Shown here in pieces: positions 36,164-44,180 of a stretch of DNA of 64,000 nt. Source of the DNA: Capnocytophaga sp. oral taxon 338 str. F0234 (GTDB lineage: Bacteria; Bacteroidota; Bacteroidia; Flavobacteriales; Flavobacteriaceae); the NCBI RefSeq assembly GCF_000192225.1, contig NZ_GL872413.1:2166794-2230793 (forward strand), read 5' to 3'. The notes beneath the pieces are model-generated. The model made no database searches, was not told where the DNA came from, and was given only the letters and a program-made list of their open reading frames with translations. Each line of letters begins with the position of its first letter. Position 1 is the stretch's first letter. Position numbers and translations under genes: made by a program.

Positions 36164-37798
36164 ATGAAATTTCTATTTTTTTCGGCTTTTATAGTCCTCT
36201 CCTTGCCTATTATGGCACAGGAGAAGCCTATTTTTACCCAAGCTAAAATAAAACAAGCTACTGTATATTTTACAGGAGTAGACCTCACCCATACGGCTTC
36301 GGCAAATATTCCTAAGGGAACTAGTGAATTGGTAATTAAAAACGTTGCCAATTCTCTCTCGGAAGAAACTATACGCGTGATGGCTCCCTCCAATGTAACA
36401 GTACTCTCAGCACAATTCACTTCCCGCTATCTGGATGAATATGAGCATGAAAAAAACACTCCTGCTCTAAAGCGTGTACAGGATAGCCTTGCTCTATTGG
36501 AAAAACAACTTAAAAAGCTGAATAACCAACGTTATACAGAGGAAAAAACCATCCGACTCTTGGATGATAATGATGCACTCAAAGGAAAACAAGATGGTGT
36601 CTCTATTGCTGATATTCCTAAAGTAACTGACTATTATACCACCAAACGTATAGAATTACTCAATAGTATAGATGTTATCAAGGAAAAAGAAGAGCAACTT
36701 ACCAAGGCAATTACTAAGCTCAATGCTAAGCTGGATATTAATACCTCCAAGCAAGAGAAACTTTCTAATGGAAAAATTATCCTTCAGTTAATGTCCCCTG
36801 TAGCTCAAAAAGCAGATTTCCAAGTAAGCTATATCTCCAACCGTGCCACTTGGCATCCGTTCTATGAACTCCGTGCTGAAAAACTCTCAGCTCCTATTCA
36901 TCTCCTTTACAAAGGACAAATATCTCAGAGAACAGGAATAGACTGGAAAGGAGTGAAACTCACCCTCTCCAGTGGAAACCCAAACAAGAGTAACCAATTC
37001 CCTATTCTCCAATCATGGTACTTATACTTTGGAAGAGCTAATAAGGATGATAACATGGCAAGTAATAGAGCTCCTTTAGCAAAAGTGAGATCAGACGTTG
37101 CTGAAGTAACAAGCTTGGAAAGAGCCGATGTGGAAAAAATGGATTTGGCAGAATCCTCCGTTTCTGAATATGTAGAGATTGCTGAAAATCAACTGAATGT
37201 ATCCTTTGATATAGATACGCCCTATGATATTCCTTCCAATGGCAAGGCGCATAGTGTCTCCTTACAGGAATTTGACTTAAAGGCAAACTATAAGTACTAT
37301 ACTGCTCCTCGCGTGGATAAGGAAGTGTATTTAGTAGCTGCCATAGAGGATTATTCCAAGTATAATCTCTTAGTAGGAGAAGCAAACATCGTATTTGAAG
37401 GCTTATATGTAGGGAAAACCTATATAGATCCTAACCAAACTTATCAGACACTCAATGTAACCATGGGGAACGATAGGAAAATTAGTGTAAAACGTGAGAA
37501 AATCACGGATAAGTCCCAAACAAAATTTATCTCAGGTAATAGAGAGCAGATATTCACTTATGATATTATATTACGCAATAATAAGAAAGAGAAAGCAGAA
37601 CTTGTTCTCAAAGACCAATATCCTATTTCCACTGATAAATCAATAGAAGTGGAACTCTTAGAAAGTTCCAAAGCTTCTGTTGATGAGAAAACACATATCC
37701 TCACTTGGGAGGTATCTCTTAAGCCAAATGAGACAAAAACTTTTCGCCTAAGCTATAAAGTGAAATACCCCAAGGACAGATTTATTGGAAATCTTTAA
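36164..37798 (+). CDS. MuiA-like protein (DUF4140-DUF4139), exported
   Basis: A 544-residue protein with a signal peptide (FFSAFIVLSLPIMAQ). DUF4140 spans about residues 28-125 (KQATVYFTGVDLTHTASANIPKG). A coiled coil follows (about 110-200), then DUF4139 (about 205-540, with SYISNRATWHPFYELRAEKL and GIDWKGVKLTLSSGNPN). The fold is known as mucoidy inhibitor A-like; its biochemical function is unresolved. It is followed by a strong terminator. Confidence 0.85.
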   Translation: MKFLFFSAFIVLSLPIMAQEKPIFTQAKIKQATVYFTGVDLTHTASANIPKGTSELVIKNVANSLSEETIRVMAPSNVTVLSAQFTSRYLDEYEHEKNTPALKRVQDSLALLEKQLKKLNNQRYTEEKTIRLLDDNDALKGKQDGVSIADIPKVTDYYTTKRIELLNSIDVIKEKEEQLTKAITKLNAKLDINTSKQEKLSNGKIILQLMSPVAQKADFQVSYISNRATWHPFYELRAEKLSAPIHLLYKGQISQRTGIDWKGVKLTLSSGNPNKSNQFPILQSWYLYFGRANKDDNMASNRAPLAKVRSDVAEVTSLERADVEKMDLAESSVSEYVEIAENQLNVSFDIDTPYDIPSNGKAHSVSLQEFDLKANYKYYTAPRVDKEVYLVAAIEDYSKYNLLVGEANIVFEGLYVGKTYIDPNQTYQTLNVTMGNDRKISVKREKITDKSQTKFISGNREQIFTYDIILRNNKKEKAELVLKDQYPISTDKSIEVELLESSKASVDEKTHILTWEVSLKPNETKTFRLSYKVKYPKDRFIGNL

Positions 37799-37811
37799 TT
37801 CTAAGTAAAAG

Positions 37812-37853
37812 AAAAAATAAGGAATCTATTTAATATGGATTCCTTATTTTTTC
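37812..37853 (+). terminator. Rho-independent terminator
   Basis: AAAAATAAGGAATC pairs with GATTCCTTATTTTT, 14 bases after the MuiA-like stop. The rest of the gap up to 38,052 shows no gene. Confidence 0.75.
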
Positions 37854-38052
37854 CTCTTTAAGACATCTATAGAGCCTTTGATTAGGGTTTCCTTGTATCA
37901 AGGATAGCTTCTTCAATTCATCTTACTGAATACCTGCATGATTTACTTAATTATTATAGTCACTTCCCTATAGTTTCTTATCCAGGAAGTAGTAGCAAGA
38001 AACCTCTCTAAAATTCTCTATTTTATACAGATAACAACCTAACAATCTCTTC

Positions 38053-38343
38053 TTACCAGAACTTCAGAAAGAGAATCACAAAGGCACTTAAGAAGGTAGC
38101 CAAAAGAACCCCCTTTGCTCTTAAGTCATGCCCTAAGCGAATAAAAGCAAAAAAAGCCACAAGGTTCAGAATAGCCCCTAAACCAATAATAGCTCCCAGA
38201 GTTTTTTCTTCTAAGGCAAAAGTAAAAGTAGTTTCTATATCAACAGGAGAAAAAATCAACCACCAAAGAAATATACCTAAAACATTAGCTATAAGCCCCA
38301 CTAAAAAACCAATACCGGTCTCTTTGTATTTATATTTTCTCAT
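38053..38343 (-). CDS. Small membrane protein of unknown function
   Basis: A 96-residue protein with three hydrophobic segments (about residues 10-32, 48-67 and 78-95) and a basic N-terminus. I do not recognise a family. It overlaps the end of surE by 14 bases and is therefore translated from the same message. Confidence 0.7.
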   Translation of the reverse strand: MRKYKYKETGIGFLVGLIANVLGIFLWWLIFSPVDIETTFTFALEEKTLGAIIGLGAILNLVAFFAFIRLGHDLRAKGVLLATFLSAFVILFLKFW

Positions 38344-39112
38344 TGAAATTCCATGAATTAAGGTGTTCTACAGTAGGATAATGAGTAAGATCAGCATGTA
38401 CAGGAACTACAGATATATAACCGTGATTTAGTGCCCAAATATCGGTATCAGTACCTTCATCTTCATTAATGAACTTACCTGTAAGCCAATAGTAATCACG
38501 CCCATACGGATTGGTACGATGGTCAAATTCTTCTTCCCAGTGAGCTCGTGCCTGCCTACATACCCTTATTCCTTTAATATCCTTCTTAAGAAGTTTGGGA
38601 ATATTAACATTCAGGACTACCCCTTGTGGAAGTCGCTTGCTAAGTACATTCAGGGCAATATCCTTTACAAAACTCGTACATTGGGAAAAATCTGCATCCC
38701 AATTTACATCCAACAAAGAAAAACCTATAGCAGGAATCCCATCAATCCCTGCTTCCACAGCGGCACTCATAGTACCTGAATAAATGACATTAATAGAAGA
38801 ATTGGCACCGTGATTAATACCACTTACACACAGGTCAGGCTTGCGGTTAAGTATCTCATGCTTGGCAATTTTCACACAATCCACAGGAGTTCCACTGCAA
38901 CGATATTCCACTTGTGCACCACTATCTGTATGTACACGCTCACAAAACAAGGAAGAAGTGGTAGTAATAGCATGTCCCATACCACTCTGTGGAGCATCAG
39001 GAGCCACCACCACTACCTCTCCTCCTAAATCATTCATCACCTGTATAAGTGTACGGATACCAGGAGCGGTGATACCATCGTCATTGGTGATAAGTATTAA
39101 GGGCTTTTGCAT
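38330..39112 (-). CDS. surE: 5'-nucleotidase SurE
   Basis: A 260-residue cytoplasmic metal-dependent nucleotidase that removes phosphate from nucleoside monophosphates and helps stationary-phase survival. The metal motif NDDG is at residues 9-12, followed by VVAPDAPQSGMGHAIT, SGTPVDCVK and SGINHGANSS, all family signatures. The length is normal. It is the first gene of a two-gene unit with a small membrane protein. Confidence 0.94.
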   Translation of the reverse strand: MQKPLILITNDDGITAPGIRTLIQVMNDLGGEVVVVAPDAPQSGMGHAITTTSSLFCERVHTDSGAQVEYRCSGTPVDCVKIAKHEILNRKPDLCVSGINHGANSSINVIYSGTMSAAVEAGIDGIPAIGFSLLDVNWDADFSQCTSFVKDIALNVLSKRLPQGVVLNVNIPKLLKKDIKGIRVCRQARAHWEEEFDHRTNPYGRDYYWLTGKFINEDEGTDTDIWALNHGYISVVPVHADLTHYPTVEHLNSWNFNEKI

Positions 39113-39135
39113 ATATTTTTCTAAAAACAGTGGTG

Positions 39136-39143
39136 CAAAAATA
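39136..39143 (-). promoter_or_regulatory. -7 box for surE
   Basis: TATTTTTG on the minus strand, 23 bases before the ATG at 39112. Confidence 0.5.
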
Positions 39144-39495
39144 CAAAATAATGATTAATGCCCAATGATTAATGATTATTTTTTTCTTTTCTTTCTTAAA
39201 TTCAAAAAACAAAAGTCGTCTATTATAATCAAATAAAAATAGTTTATAAAAAAATTAACATTAGTAAGATAAAGTCGGATTGCTATTCATCCTTGAAAAT
39301 GAAAAAATTAAGGTTAAGGTATTCTGATATTTATTCGTACGCTAAGTGTGATTAACTGTAATTCGGATGACTAATTCTTCTATAACTCATTGAATCTTTA
39401 TAATAACTAATACTCCCTCGCTCAATAGAGTGAAGGAGTTTTTAGTGCCAATGTATTATAGAGTTTGCTAAAATTTAGTCATTAACCATTGCTCA
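39144..39495. other. Gene-free gap with a plus-strand terminator; candidate small RNA
   Basis: No credible reading frame. A terminator-like hairpin with T run on the plus strand (39412-39444, ACTCC...GGAGT with inner TCGCTC/GAGTGA) does not end any annotated gene, because surE and the CreD gene both run on the minus strand. It might end a small RNA made from roughly 39,240 onward. No clear TAnnTTTG box was found for it. Confidence 0.35.
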
Positions 39496-40848
39496 TTAAT
39501 CATTCTGTTGGTTCCAGTCTATTTTTCTGGAAGCATACATCACAGTTGCCAAAATAACAAAGAGCCCTATACTCCCTACCAATAAAGCATAATTTTCCAT
39601 CTGGATAATCACATAAATAAACCCATATAAGGCAGCTAAAGAAATACAGATAAAAGTGGGGAATTTCTTATTCTTTAGAATAGCCACCGAATACAAGCTA
39701 ATAAGCCCTATCGTCATCACTGAAGAAATAAAATAAGCCAAACTAAAACTGCTGTGCTCTGTAATGGAGATAAGCAAAGTATAGAAAAGCACCAGCGCCA
39801 AACCTATCATAGTATATTGAAAGATATGAATTTTTATTTTACTAATACTCTGTATCAAAAAGAATATCAAGAAGGTAAGTCCTATCACTAAGAAGCCATA
39901 CTTTACTGCTCGCTCATTCTGTTGATACTCATCTACAGGAATGATAAAGTTCACATCAAAGGTATAATCCCCTATATTAGGTAAACCTTCAAAGGATTGT
40001 TGCGAAAAGGGACGATTCAGATGCAATACTCGCCATGAAGCGGTAAAGCCCTCAGGCGTAATCTGCTTATCATAAGGAAGAAAATCTCCCGTAAAACTCG
40101 GATTTGCCCAATTAGAGGAAATAGTACTTTCGGTCGTCTTCCCTATAGGAACAATCGCTATTCTCTTACTCCCATCATATTCAATAGTAAGACTGAAAGA
40201 GGAATCAGAGAGGACTTCTTTCAGATTAATAAAACCCGTTTCCAAGGAAGCCATCTCATTGGCTTGATAGCCATCTTTTTCATCATAAATATAATCCTGC
40301 TCTACCTTCTGTTCATATACAGGCTCAAAAGGATAATCCTTTCCCGCAAGATGTATAAAAACCCCATTCTTAATGCTAGAAAGATTGGTGGTACGAATGA
40401 TAATGGTAGCTTTTTCCCACTCTATATCATCCTCCAAGATTCCCTTAGGAGAAAAATCAGGAGTTACATACTTACCTGTAAAAGCCATCGTAGAGGTAAA
40501 TACCACTGACTCATAATTATTACGCTTTTTCACCTCTGTTTTTACCTCAGAGGTGTTCTTAAGTACCTCAGGAAAGAAATAAGCATACTTCCTACTGAAA
40601 GATGTTCTTTTTGCAGAATGGTATTCCTTATAGGGTACCTTCAGCACAGGACCATAGAAAAAAACAAAGCCTCCCCATTTGCTATCTATTTCTCGGATCA
40701 CTTCACGTTGTCGGTATTTCCGTTCGGAAACTAATTCCTTAACAAAGAACAAAGGAATAAGCAAAAGTAATGTCAGTACACCTATCAGCAACATCCGAAA
40801 GGTATTGGATTGCAACAGCGTTGCAAAGGTTGATTTCTGTGTTGTCAT
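39496..40848 (-). CDS. creD: CreD-type inner-membrane protein
   Basis: A 450-residue membrane protein. One transmembrane helix lies near residues 18-38, then a large extracytoplasmic beta-rich domain (about 45-310), then six helices (about 315-440). The KYGFLVIGLTFLIFFLIQ start of the membrane half matches CreD. In Enterobacteria CreD is a target of CreBC and affects envelope and beta-lactam tolerance. In Flavobacteriia it is usually paired, as here, with a small winged-helix regulator instead of CreBC. It is the last gene of a five-gene operon. Confidence 0.9.
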   Translation of the reverse strand: MTTQKSTFATLLQSNTFRMLLIGVLTLLLLIPLFFVKELVSERKYRQREVIREIDSKWGGFVFFYGPVLKVPYKEYHSAKRTSFSRKYAYFFPEVLKNTSEVKTEVKKRNNYESVVFTSTMAFTGKYVTPDFSPKGILEDDIEWEKATIIIRTTNLSSIKNGVFIHLAGKDYPFEPVYEQKVEQDYIYDEKDGYQANEMASLETGFINLKEVLSDSSFSLTIEYDGSKRIAIVPIGKTTESTISSNWANPSFTGDFLPYDKQITPEGFTASWRVLHLNRPFSQQSFEGLPNIGDYTFDVNFIIPVDEYQQNERAVKYGFLVIGLTFLIFFLIQSISKIKIHIFQYTMIGLALVLFYTLLISITEHSSFSLAYFISSVMTIGLISLYSVAILKNKKFPTFICISLAALYGFIYVIIQMENYALLVGSIGLFVILATVMYASRKIDWNQQND

Positions 40849-40986
40849 TATTATAAAAATTTAAGAATTACAGAGTTATAGGGTTTTAGTTGTTTAGGTT
40901 TTTTAGTAAGATTTGTCATTAGTTTCTTACTATTTATTTCAAAAAGTGCTTTGCGTTTCAAAGTATTTATACAAAAAAGAAGTCTT

Positions 40987-41304
40987 TTATTTTTCTTTTT
41001 TGTCTTCGGTTTGATTTCTAATAATTTTTTCAAGAGCATCCAGATGAGCTTGAAAAGCTTCTCTTCCTTTTTGGGTAGCTTTATATCGAGTATTCGTTTT
41101 CCTACCTACGAACATTTTTTCTACAACAATATATTCCTCATTCTCAAGAGCACGGGTATGACTTGCCAAGTTACCATCGGTAACTCCAAGCAACTCCTTG
41201 AGAGTGTTAAAATCAGCACTCTCATTGACCATCAGTACTGACATGATTGCCAAGCGAATACGATGATCAAAAGCCTTATTGATATGTGCTAAAAGAGACT
41301 TCAA
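40987..41304 (-). CDS. Winged-helix transcriptional regulator (HTH_34 type)
   Basis: A 105-residue winged-helix regulator similar to PF13601 proteins: FDHRIRLAIMSVLMVNESADFNTLKELLGVTDGNLASHTRALE, then a wing with RKTNTRYKATQKG. The start appears to be TTG at 41,304, since the first in-frame ATG (Met21) would remove helix one and an in-frame stop lies just upstream. It probably controls its own operon, including CreD. Confidence 0.85.
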   Translation of the reverse strand: MKSLLAHINKAFDHRIRLAIMSVLMVNESADFNTLKELLGVTDGNLASHTRALENEEYIVVEKMFVGRKTNTRYKATQKGREAFQAHLDALEKIIRNQTEDKKEK

Positions 41305-41319
41305 TTTATGGGGTCTTAA

Positions 41320-41784
41320 CTAATTCCTTTTTGGTTTGATATAGAAATTTTTATCACTTAAGATATTGGTAATCATGTATTTTCCTTGACCGTTTTTCTT
41401 TAATTGAAGATCTACACAAGTCTTCTTTTTATCTTCGCTAAATAGAACGAAGCACACTTTATAGATATTGCCTTCTATGTGAGTGATTTTTAAGCTATTG
41501 TTGAGTGTTTTTGCCTCATAGTCCTGTCCTTGTATAAAAGGATCATACCCTGGTGAATTGTCTTCACCTGGTGGGGAGGGAGGGAATACTTTGTGGTACA
41601 ATTCTTTAGAGAGATATTTTTTAAAAAGAGGCTCTTTGTCATCTAAGACCTCATCATATATTACTTTGTAAAACTCTTTTAAAGTAACGATAGCCTTTTG
41701 CGTATCATTATCTTTATTTTGAGCTTTTAACATAGTTATTCCCATAAGGAATAATAGTGTTATGATAAAAAATTTTGTCTTCAT
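41320..41784 (-). CDS. Exported DUF3828-like protein
   Basis: A 154-residue protein with a signal peptide (FFIITLLFLMGITMLKAQ). The body has the DUF3828 outline: VTLKEFYKVIYDE near the N-terminus, PFIQGQDY in the middle and the beta-rich VCFVLFSEDKKKTCVDLQLKK end. The family resembles small NTF2-like periplasmic proteins of unknown role. It lies between the unknown protein and the regulator in the CreD operon, with gaps of 11 and 15 bases. Confidence 0.65.
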   Translation of the reverse strand: MKTKFFIITLLFLMGITMLKAQNKDNDTQKAIVTLKEFYKVIYDEVLDDKEPLFKKYLSKELYHKVFPPSPPGEDNSPGYDPFIQGQDYEAKTLNNSLKITHIEGNIYKVCFVLFSEDKKKTCVDLQLKKNGQGKYMITNILSDKNFYIKPKRN

Positions 41785-41795
41785 GGTATATTGTA

Positions 41796-42545
41796 TTATC
41801 CGTCTAACCCCATATGAGTGATTTCTTTCTCTTCAAATTCTATTATTAGCAAGTGGTCAGTGTAAATATCTGCTGCTTCTACATTGGTAAAGATACCTTT
41901 TTCCCCTACTTCTACTCTCATACGATATACTTCTAGGGTGTCATACCAATTATCGTCGGCTTTAGGAAAAATATCACAGTCTTCAAATTCATTGTTAAAG
42001 CTATTGATAATAACTTCTTTAGCGGTAGCGAACCATTCTAAGTATTCTTTTATTTTCGGAAAACATTCTTCAAAGGTAATTTTGGCATAGATAAATAACT
42101 CAAATCTGTTACCTTCTAACTCTTTATTGAAAACGAGTATTTTTTCACGCTGCATCTTATACTGATGTCCGAAAGTTGTTTCTTCTTTTAGAGAAAAATC
42201 CTCTTTCTCAAAAGGTTTTTGCTCTCGTTTGACTCTCAATTTGCGAATATCCTTGATACAAAAAATATTTTTATGCGTTTTGGCTTTATCTTCCAAAACT
42301 AATAGTTTGCTTTTCTCTTTATAATTGGTTGGGTCAGCAATGCGAAAGAAAGTCTCATAAGCCGATAGATGGTATCCTAATAAAGTGTAAGTATCAGTAA
42401 GGATATGCTCCTCTTCTTTGGTGCGTTCCTCTTTGGCTTGCAAGTCGTACAATAAGTCATAAAGAGCTATCGCTCCTTCATGATAGTCCGCTGCTTTACG
42501 AAAAGCATTAGAAGCATCAATATAGCGCTTTAAAACTTCTGTCAT
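41796..42545 (-). CDS. Protein of unknown function, helical N-terminus
   Basis: A 249-residue cytoplasmic protein. The N-terminal 80 residues are helical and TPR-like (YIDASNAFRKAADYHEGAIALYDLLYDL). The rest is mixed alpha/beta, ending DHLLIIEFEEKEITHMGL. I do not recognise it. The ATG at 42,545 was chosen because a longer frame would overlap the upstream membrane gene. It sits 4 bases after that gene in the CreD operon. Confidence 0.7.
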   Translation of the reverse strand: MTEVLKRYIDASNAFRKAADYHEGAIALYDLLYDLQAKEERTKEEEHILTDTYTLLGYHLSAYETFFRIADPTNYKEKSKLLVLEDKAKTHKNIFCIKDIRKLRVKREQKPFEKEDFSLKEETTFGHQYKMQREKILVFNKELEGNRFELFIYAKITFEECFPKIKEYLEWFATAKEVIINSFNNEFEDCDIFPKADDNWYDTLEVYRMRVEVGEKGIFTNVEAADIYTDHLLIIEFEEKEITHMGLDG

Positions 42546-42549
42546 TACT

Positions 42550-43173
42550 TTATTTCTTTCTATTACGTTCGTATTTGAAGTGCATAATACCTCCATAAAG
42601 GATATGACATACTCCGAATCCCAAGACCCAAAATAGCAATCCATAGCCTGAAAATTGTACAGCTAACAAGCCCAATACAATTTCGGTAATACCAAGATAA
42701 TGTACATCACCAAAGGTGTATTTACTCACATTCACACACGCCAATCCGTAGAAAATAAGCGTCATAGGGGAAAGTAACCCATAGTGACCATTCTTAATGA
42801 GTAGGACACAGAGTATCCCTCCGGTAAGCAAGGGAAGAGCAAAGTTATATAAGGCACGCTTGGAGGTAATATTGATAAGTTTATCACCATTACACTTCGC
42901 CTTATAAACTGAAAACAAATAAGCAGTAACTACGGAAGCTAAAAGAACTGCTAAAGCAATCCCCATAAGAAGCTTGAAGGTATAACTCTCAATAGTTACA
43001 TAGGCTTGATGCTGATAGTGGTCTTCCAAGATATCAAAAGCTAAACCTGCACCAATGAGTGCATACACCCCTGCCAGAACTCCTGAGAGTCCACTAAGAG
43101 ATAGAAATAGAGATGATCTACGCATCATCTGCCGTATTTCCTTTAGATCATCTAAGTATTTATGCTTCTCCAT
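42550..43173 (-). CDS. Integral membrane protein of the CreD operon
   Basis: A 207-residue protein with about six hydrophobic segments (about 23-50, 66-90, 110-130, 133-150, 158-172 and 173-195). It begins with a charged helix (YLDDLKEIRQMMRRSSLF). Proteins of this shape precede the winged-helix regulator and CreD in Flavobacteriia; the function is unknown. It is the first gene of the operon and the last chromosomal gene before the prophage. Confidence 0.75.
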   Translation of the reverse strand: MEKHKYLDDLKEIRQMMRRSSLFLSLSGLSGVLAGVYALIGAGLAFDILEDHYQHQAYVTIESYTFKLLMGIALAVLLASVVTAYLFSVYKAKCNGDKLINITSKRALYNFALPLLTGGILCVLLIKNGHYGLLSPMTLIFYGLACVNVSKYTFGDVHYLGITEIVLGLLAVQFSGYGLLFWVLGFGVCHILYGGIMHFKYERNRKK

Positions 43174-43249
43174 AAGAAAGTACTTTGAAGTGCAAAGTAA
43201 CGAAATATTATTGAAACTACCAAATGTTTACAATTTTTTTTAATAAGAA

Positions 43250-43274
43250 AAGGCTACCCTTTTCGGACAGCCTC
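43250..43274 (-). terminator. Terminator of the tRNA-Arg site
   Basis: A stem AAAGGCT.../...AGCCTTT (43251-43259 with 43265-43273, some mismatches) lies just beyond the tRNA 3' fragment, followed on the minus strand by a T-rich run. Confidence 0.55.
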
Positions 43275-43283
43275 TTTTCTTTA

Positions 43284-43328
43284 GTGACCTCGACAGGATT
43301 CAAACCTGTAACCTTCTGAGCCGTAATC
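43284..43328 (-). other. attL: 3' half of tRNA-Arg(ACG)
   Basis: On the minus strand this 45-base segment is the 3' part of a tRNA: anticodon-loop bases ATTACGGC, 3' anticodon stem TCAGA, T arm ACAGG-TTTGAAT-CCTGT and acceptor strand GAGGTCAC. Upstream of 43,329 the sequence stops resembling a tRNA: no 5' anticodon stem, D arm or 5' acceptor strand. That is what integration into a tRNA 3' end leaves behind. The following 213 bases (43,330-43,542) show no convincing gene. Confidence 0.85.
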
Positions 43329-43542
43329 GGAAAGGATAATTTTTTACTTCCTGTAACTTCTTTAAAATCAATAACTTTTAAACGAACAATTATAGGGAAA
43401 TAGCACCATCCCCTACTTTCTACCTTGTCGGTAATAAACGATGAAATGGTTTGATTTATAGTGTTTTACAAGGATTTTCCTTATAGCTTTCCTTGCCTTT
43501 TGAGTAGCTTTTAGCTTTTAGTCATAGGTTTTTCAGAAAAAG

Positions 43543-43869
43543 CTATTTATCGTTATAGTGCCCCAATAATCGGAAAACAACAATCGTTTTTGCTTCTTCA
43601 AAGACTTCATAAGTAACCCTATCCTTTTTTGATAGCTCTCTACTCCAAACCTGTTCATTGGGATAGTGTTTTAATCTTTCAGGAGAAGCAAAACCATTAC
43701 TATCCATTGGAGTTAGAGATATTTCAGTAAATATTCTTTCTAATCTCTTTTTAGTAGCGGGGGTGGCAGTTTTTTTTATTTTCTTTAACTGCTCTATTGC
43801 TTCTTCTGTAAGTTCAATGTTATAGACGGGAATAATAGGTAGCGGCTCTTCTTCTAAATGTTCTCCCAT
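43543..43869 (-). CDS. YoeB/Txe-like toxin of a toxin-antitoxin pair
   Basis: A 108-residue protein whose C-terminal 80 residues fit the RelE/ParE superfamily, closest to YoeB/Txe. The signs are LTEEAIEQLKKIKKTATPATKKRLERIF, then LKHYPNEQVWSRELSKKDRVTYEV and a final HYNDK. YoeB-type toxins cut mRNA on the ribosome. An N-terminal extension of about 20 residues (EEEPLPIIPVYNI) is unusual. The gene overlaps the end of the upstream gene by 16 bases, as toxin-antitoxin pairs often do. In a prophage it may stabilise the lysogen or abort infection. Confidence 0.78.
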   Translation of the reverse strand: MGEHLEEEPLPIIPVYNIELTEEAIEQLKKIKKTATPATKKRLERIFTEISLTPMDSNGFASPERLKHYPNEQVWSRELSKKDRVTYEVFEEAKTIVVFRLLGHYNDK

Positions 43870-44180
43870 AGGTTAAGTGGATTTATTTTAGTAGTTCTAC
43901 CTTCTTTGTAATCCTTTCGCCCTTTCTCTACCACTTCTTTAAGGGTTTCAACACTTCTTATCTTCACTTTCTTAGCCTTTATTTTTTTTAGAAATTCTTC
44001 TACTATAGGGAGATTTATTTCTTGTATCTCTGCTTGTAATAATAATGTTTGCATGACATAACTGTTTTTATATTTATTTTTATTCTTTATCTTAATCCAC
44101 TTTTCACCCTCTTGAAAAGTAGAAAAGACGGGAACGGACTCTTTATATAGAGGCTCCAAGTATTTTATTTTCTCATTCAT
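43854..44180 (-). CDS. Probable antitoxin
   Basis: A 108-residue protein directly upstream of, and overlapping, the YoeB-like gene. It is basic in the first half, and its second half contains a helical EFLKKIKAKKVKIRSVETLKEVVEKG segment and the ending INPLNLWENI. Such a C-terminal tail could wrap the toxin. I cannot assign a DNA-binding family with certainty. The antitoxin role rests mainly on position. It overlaps the nuclease gene by 8 bases. Confidence 0.6.
   Translation of the reverse strand: MNEKIKYLEPLYKESVPVFSTFQEGEKWIKIKNKNKYKNSYVMQTLLLQAEIQEINLPIVEEFLKKIKAKKVKIRSVETLKEVVEKGRKDYKEGRTTKINPLNLWENI

Noticed and set aside
40851-41039. Minus-strand 62-codon Lys-rich frame
   Set aside because: It starts inside the winged-helix gene and has no signal or family; likely chance in AT-rich DNA.
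43329-43542. Possible integrase remnant next to attL
   Set aside because: A frame stays open through the tRNA fragment on the minus strand, but stops lie close upstream and no recombinase motif is visible.
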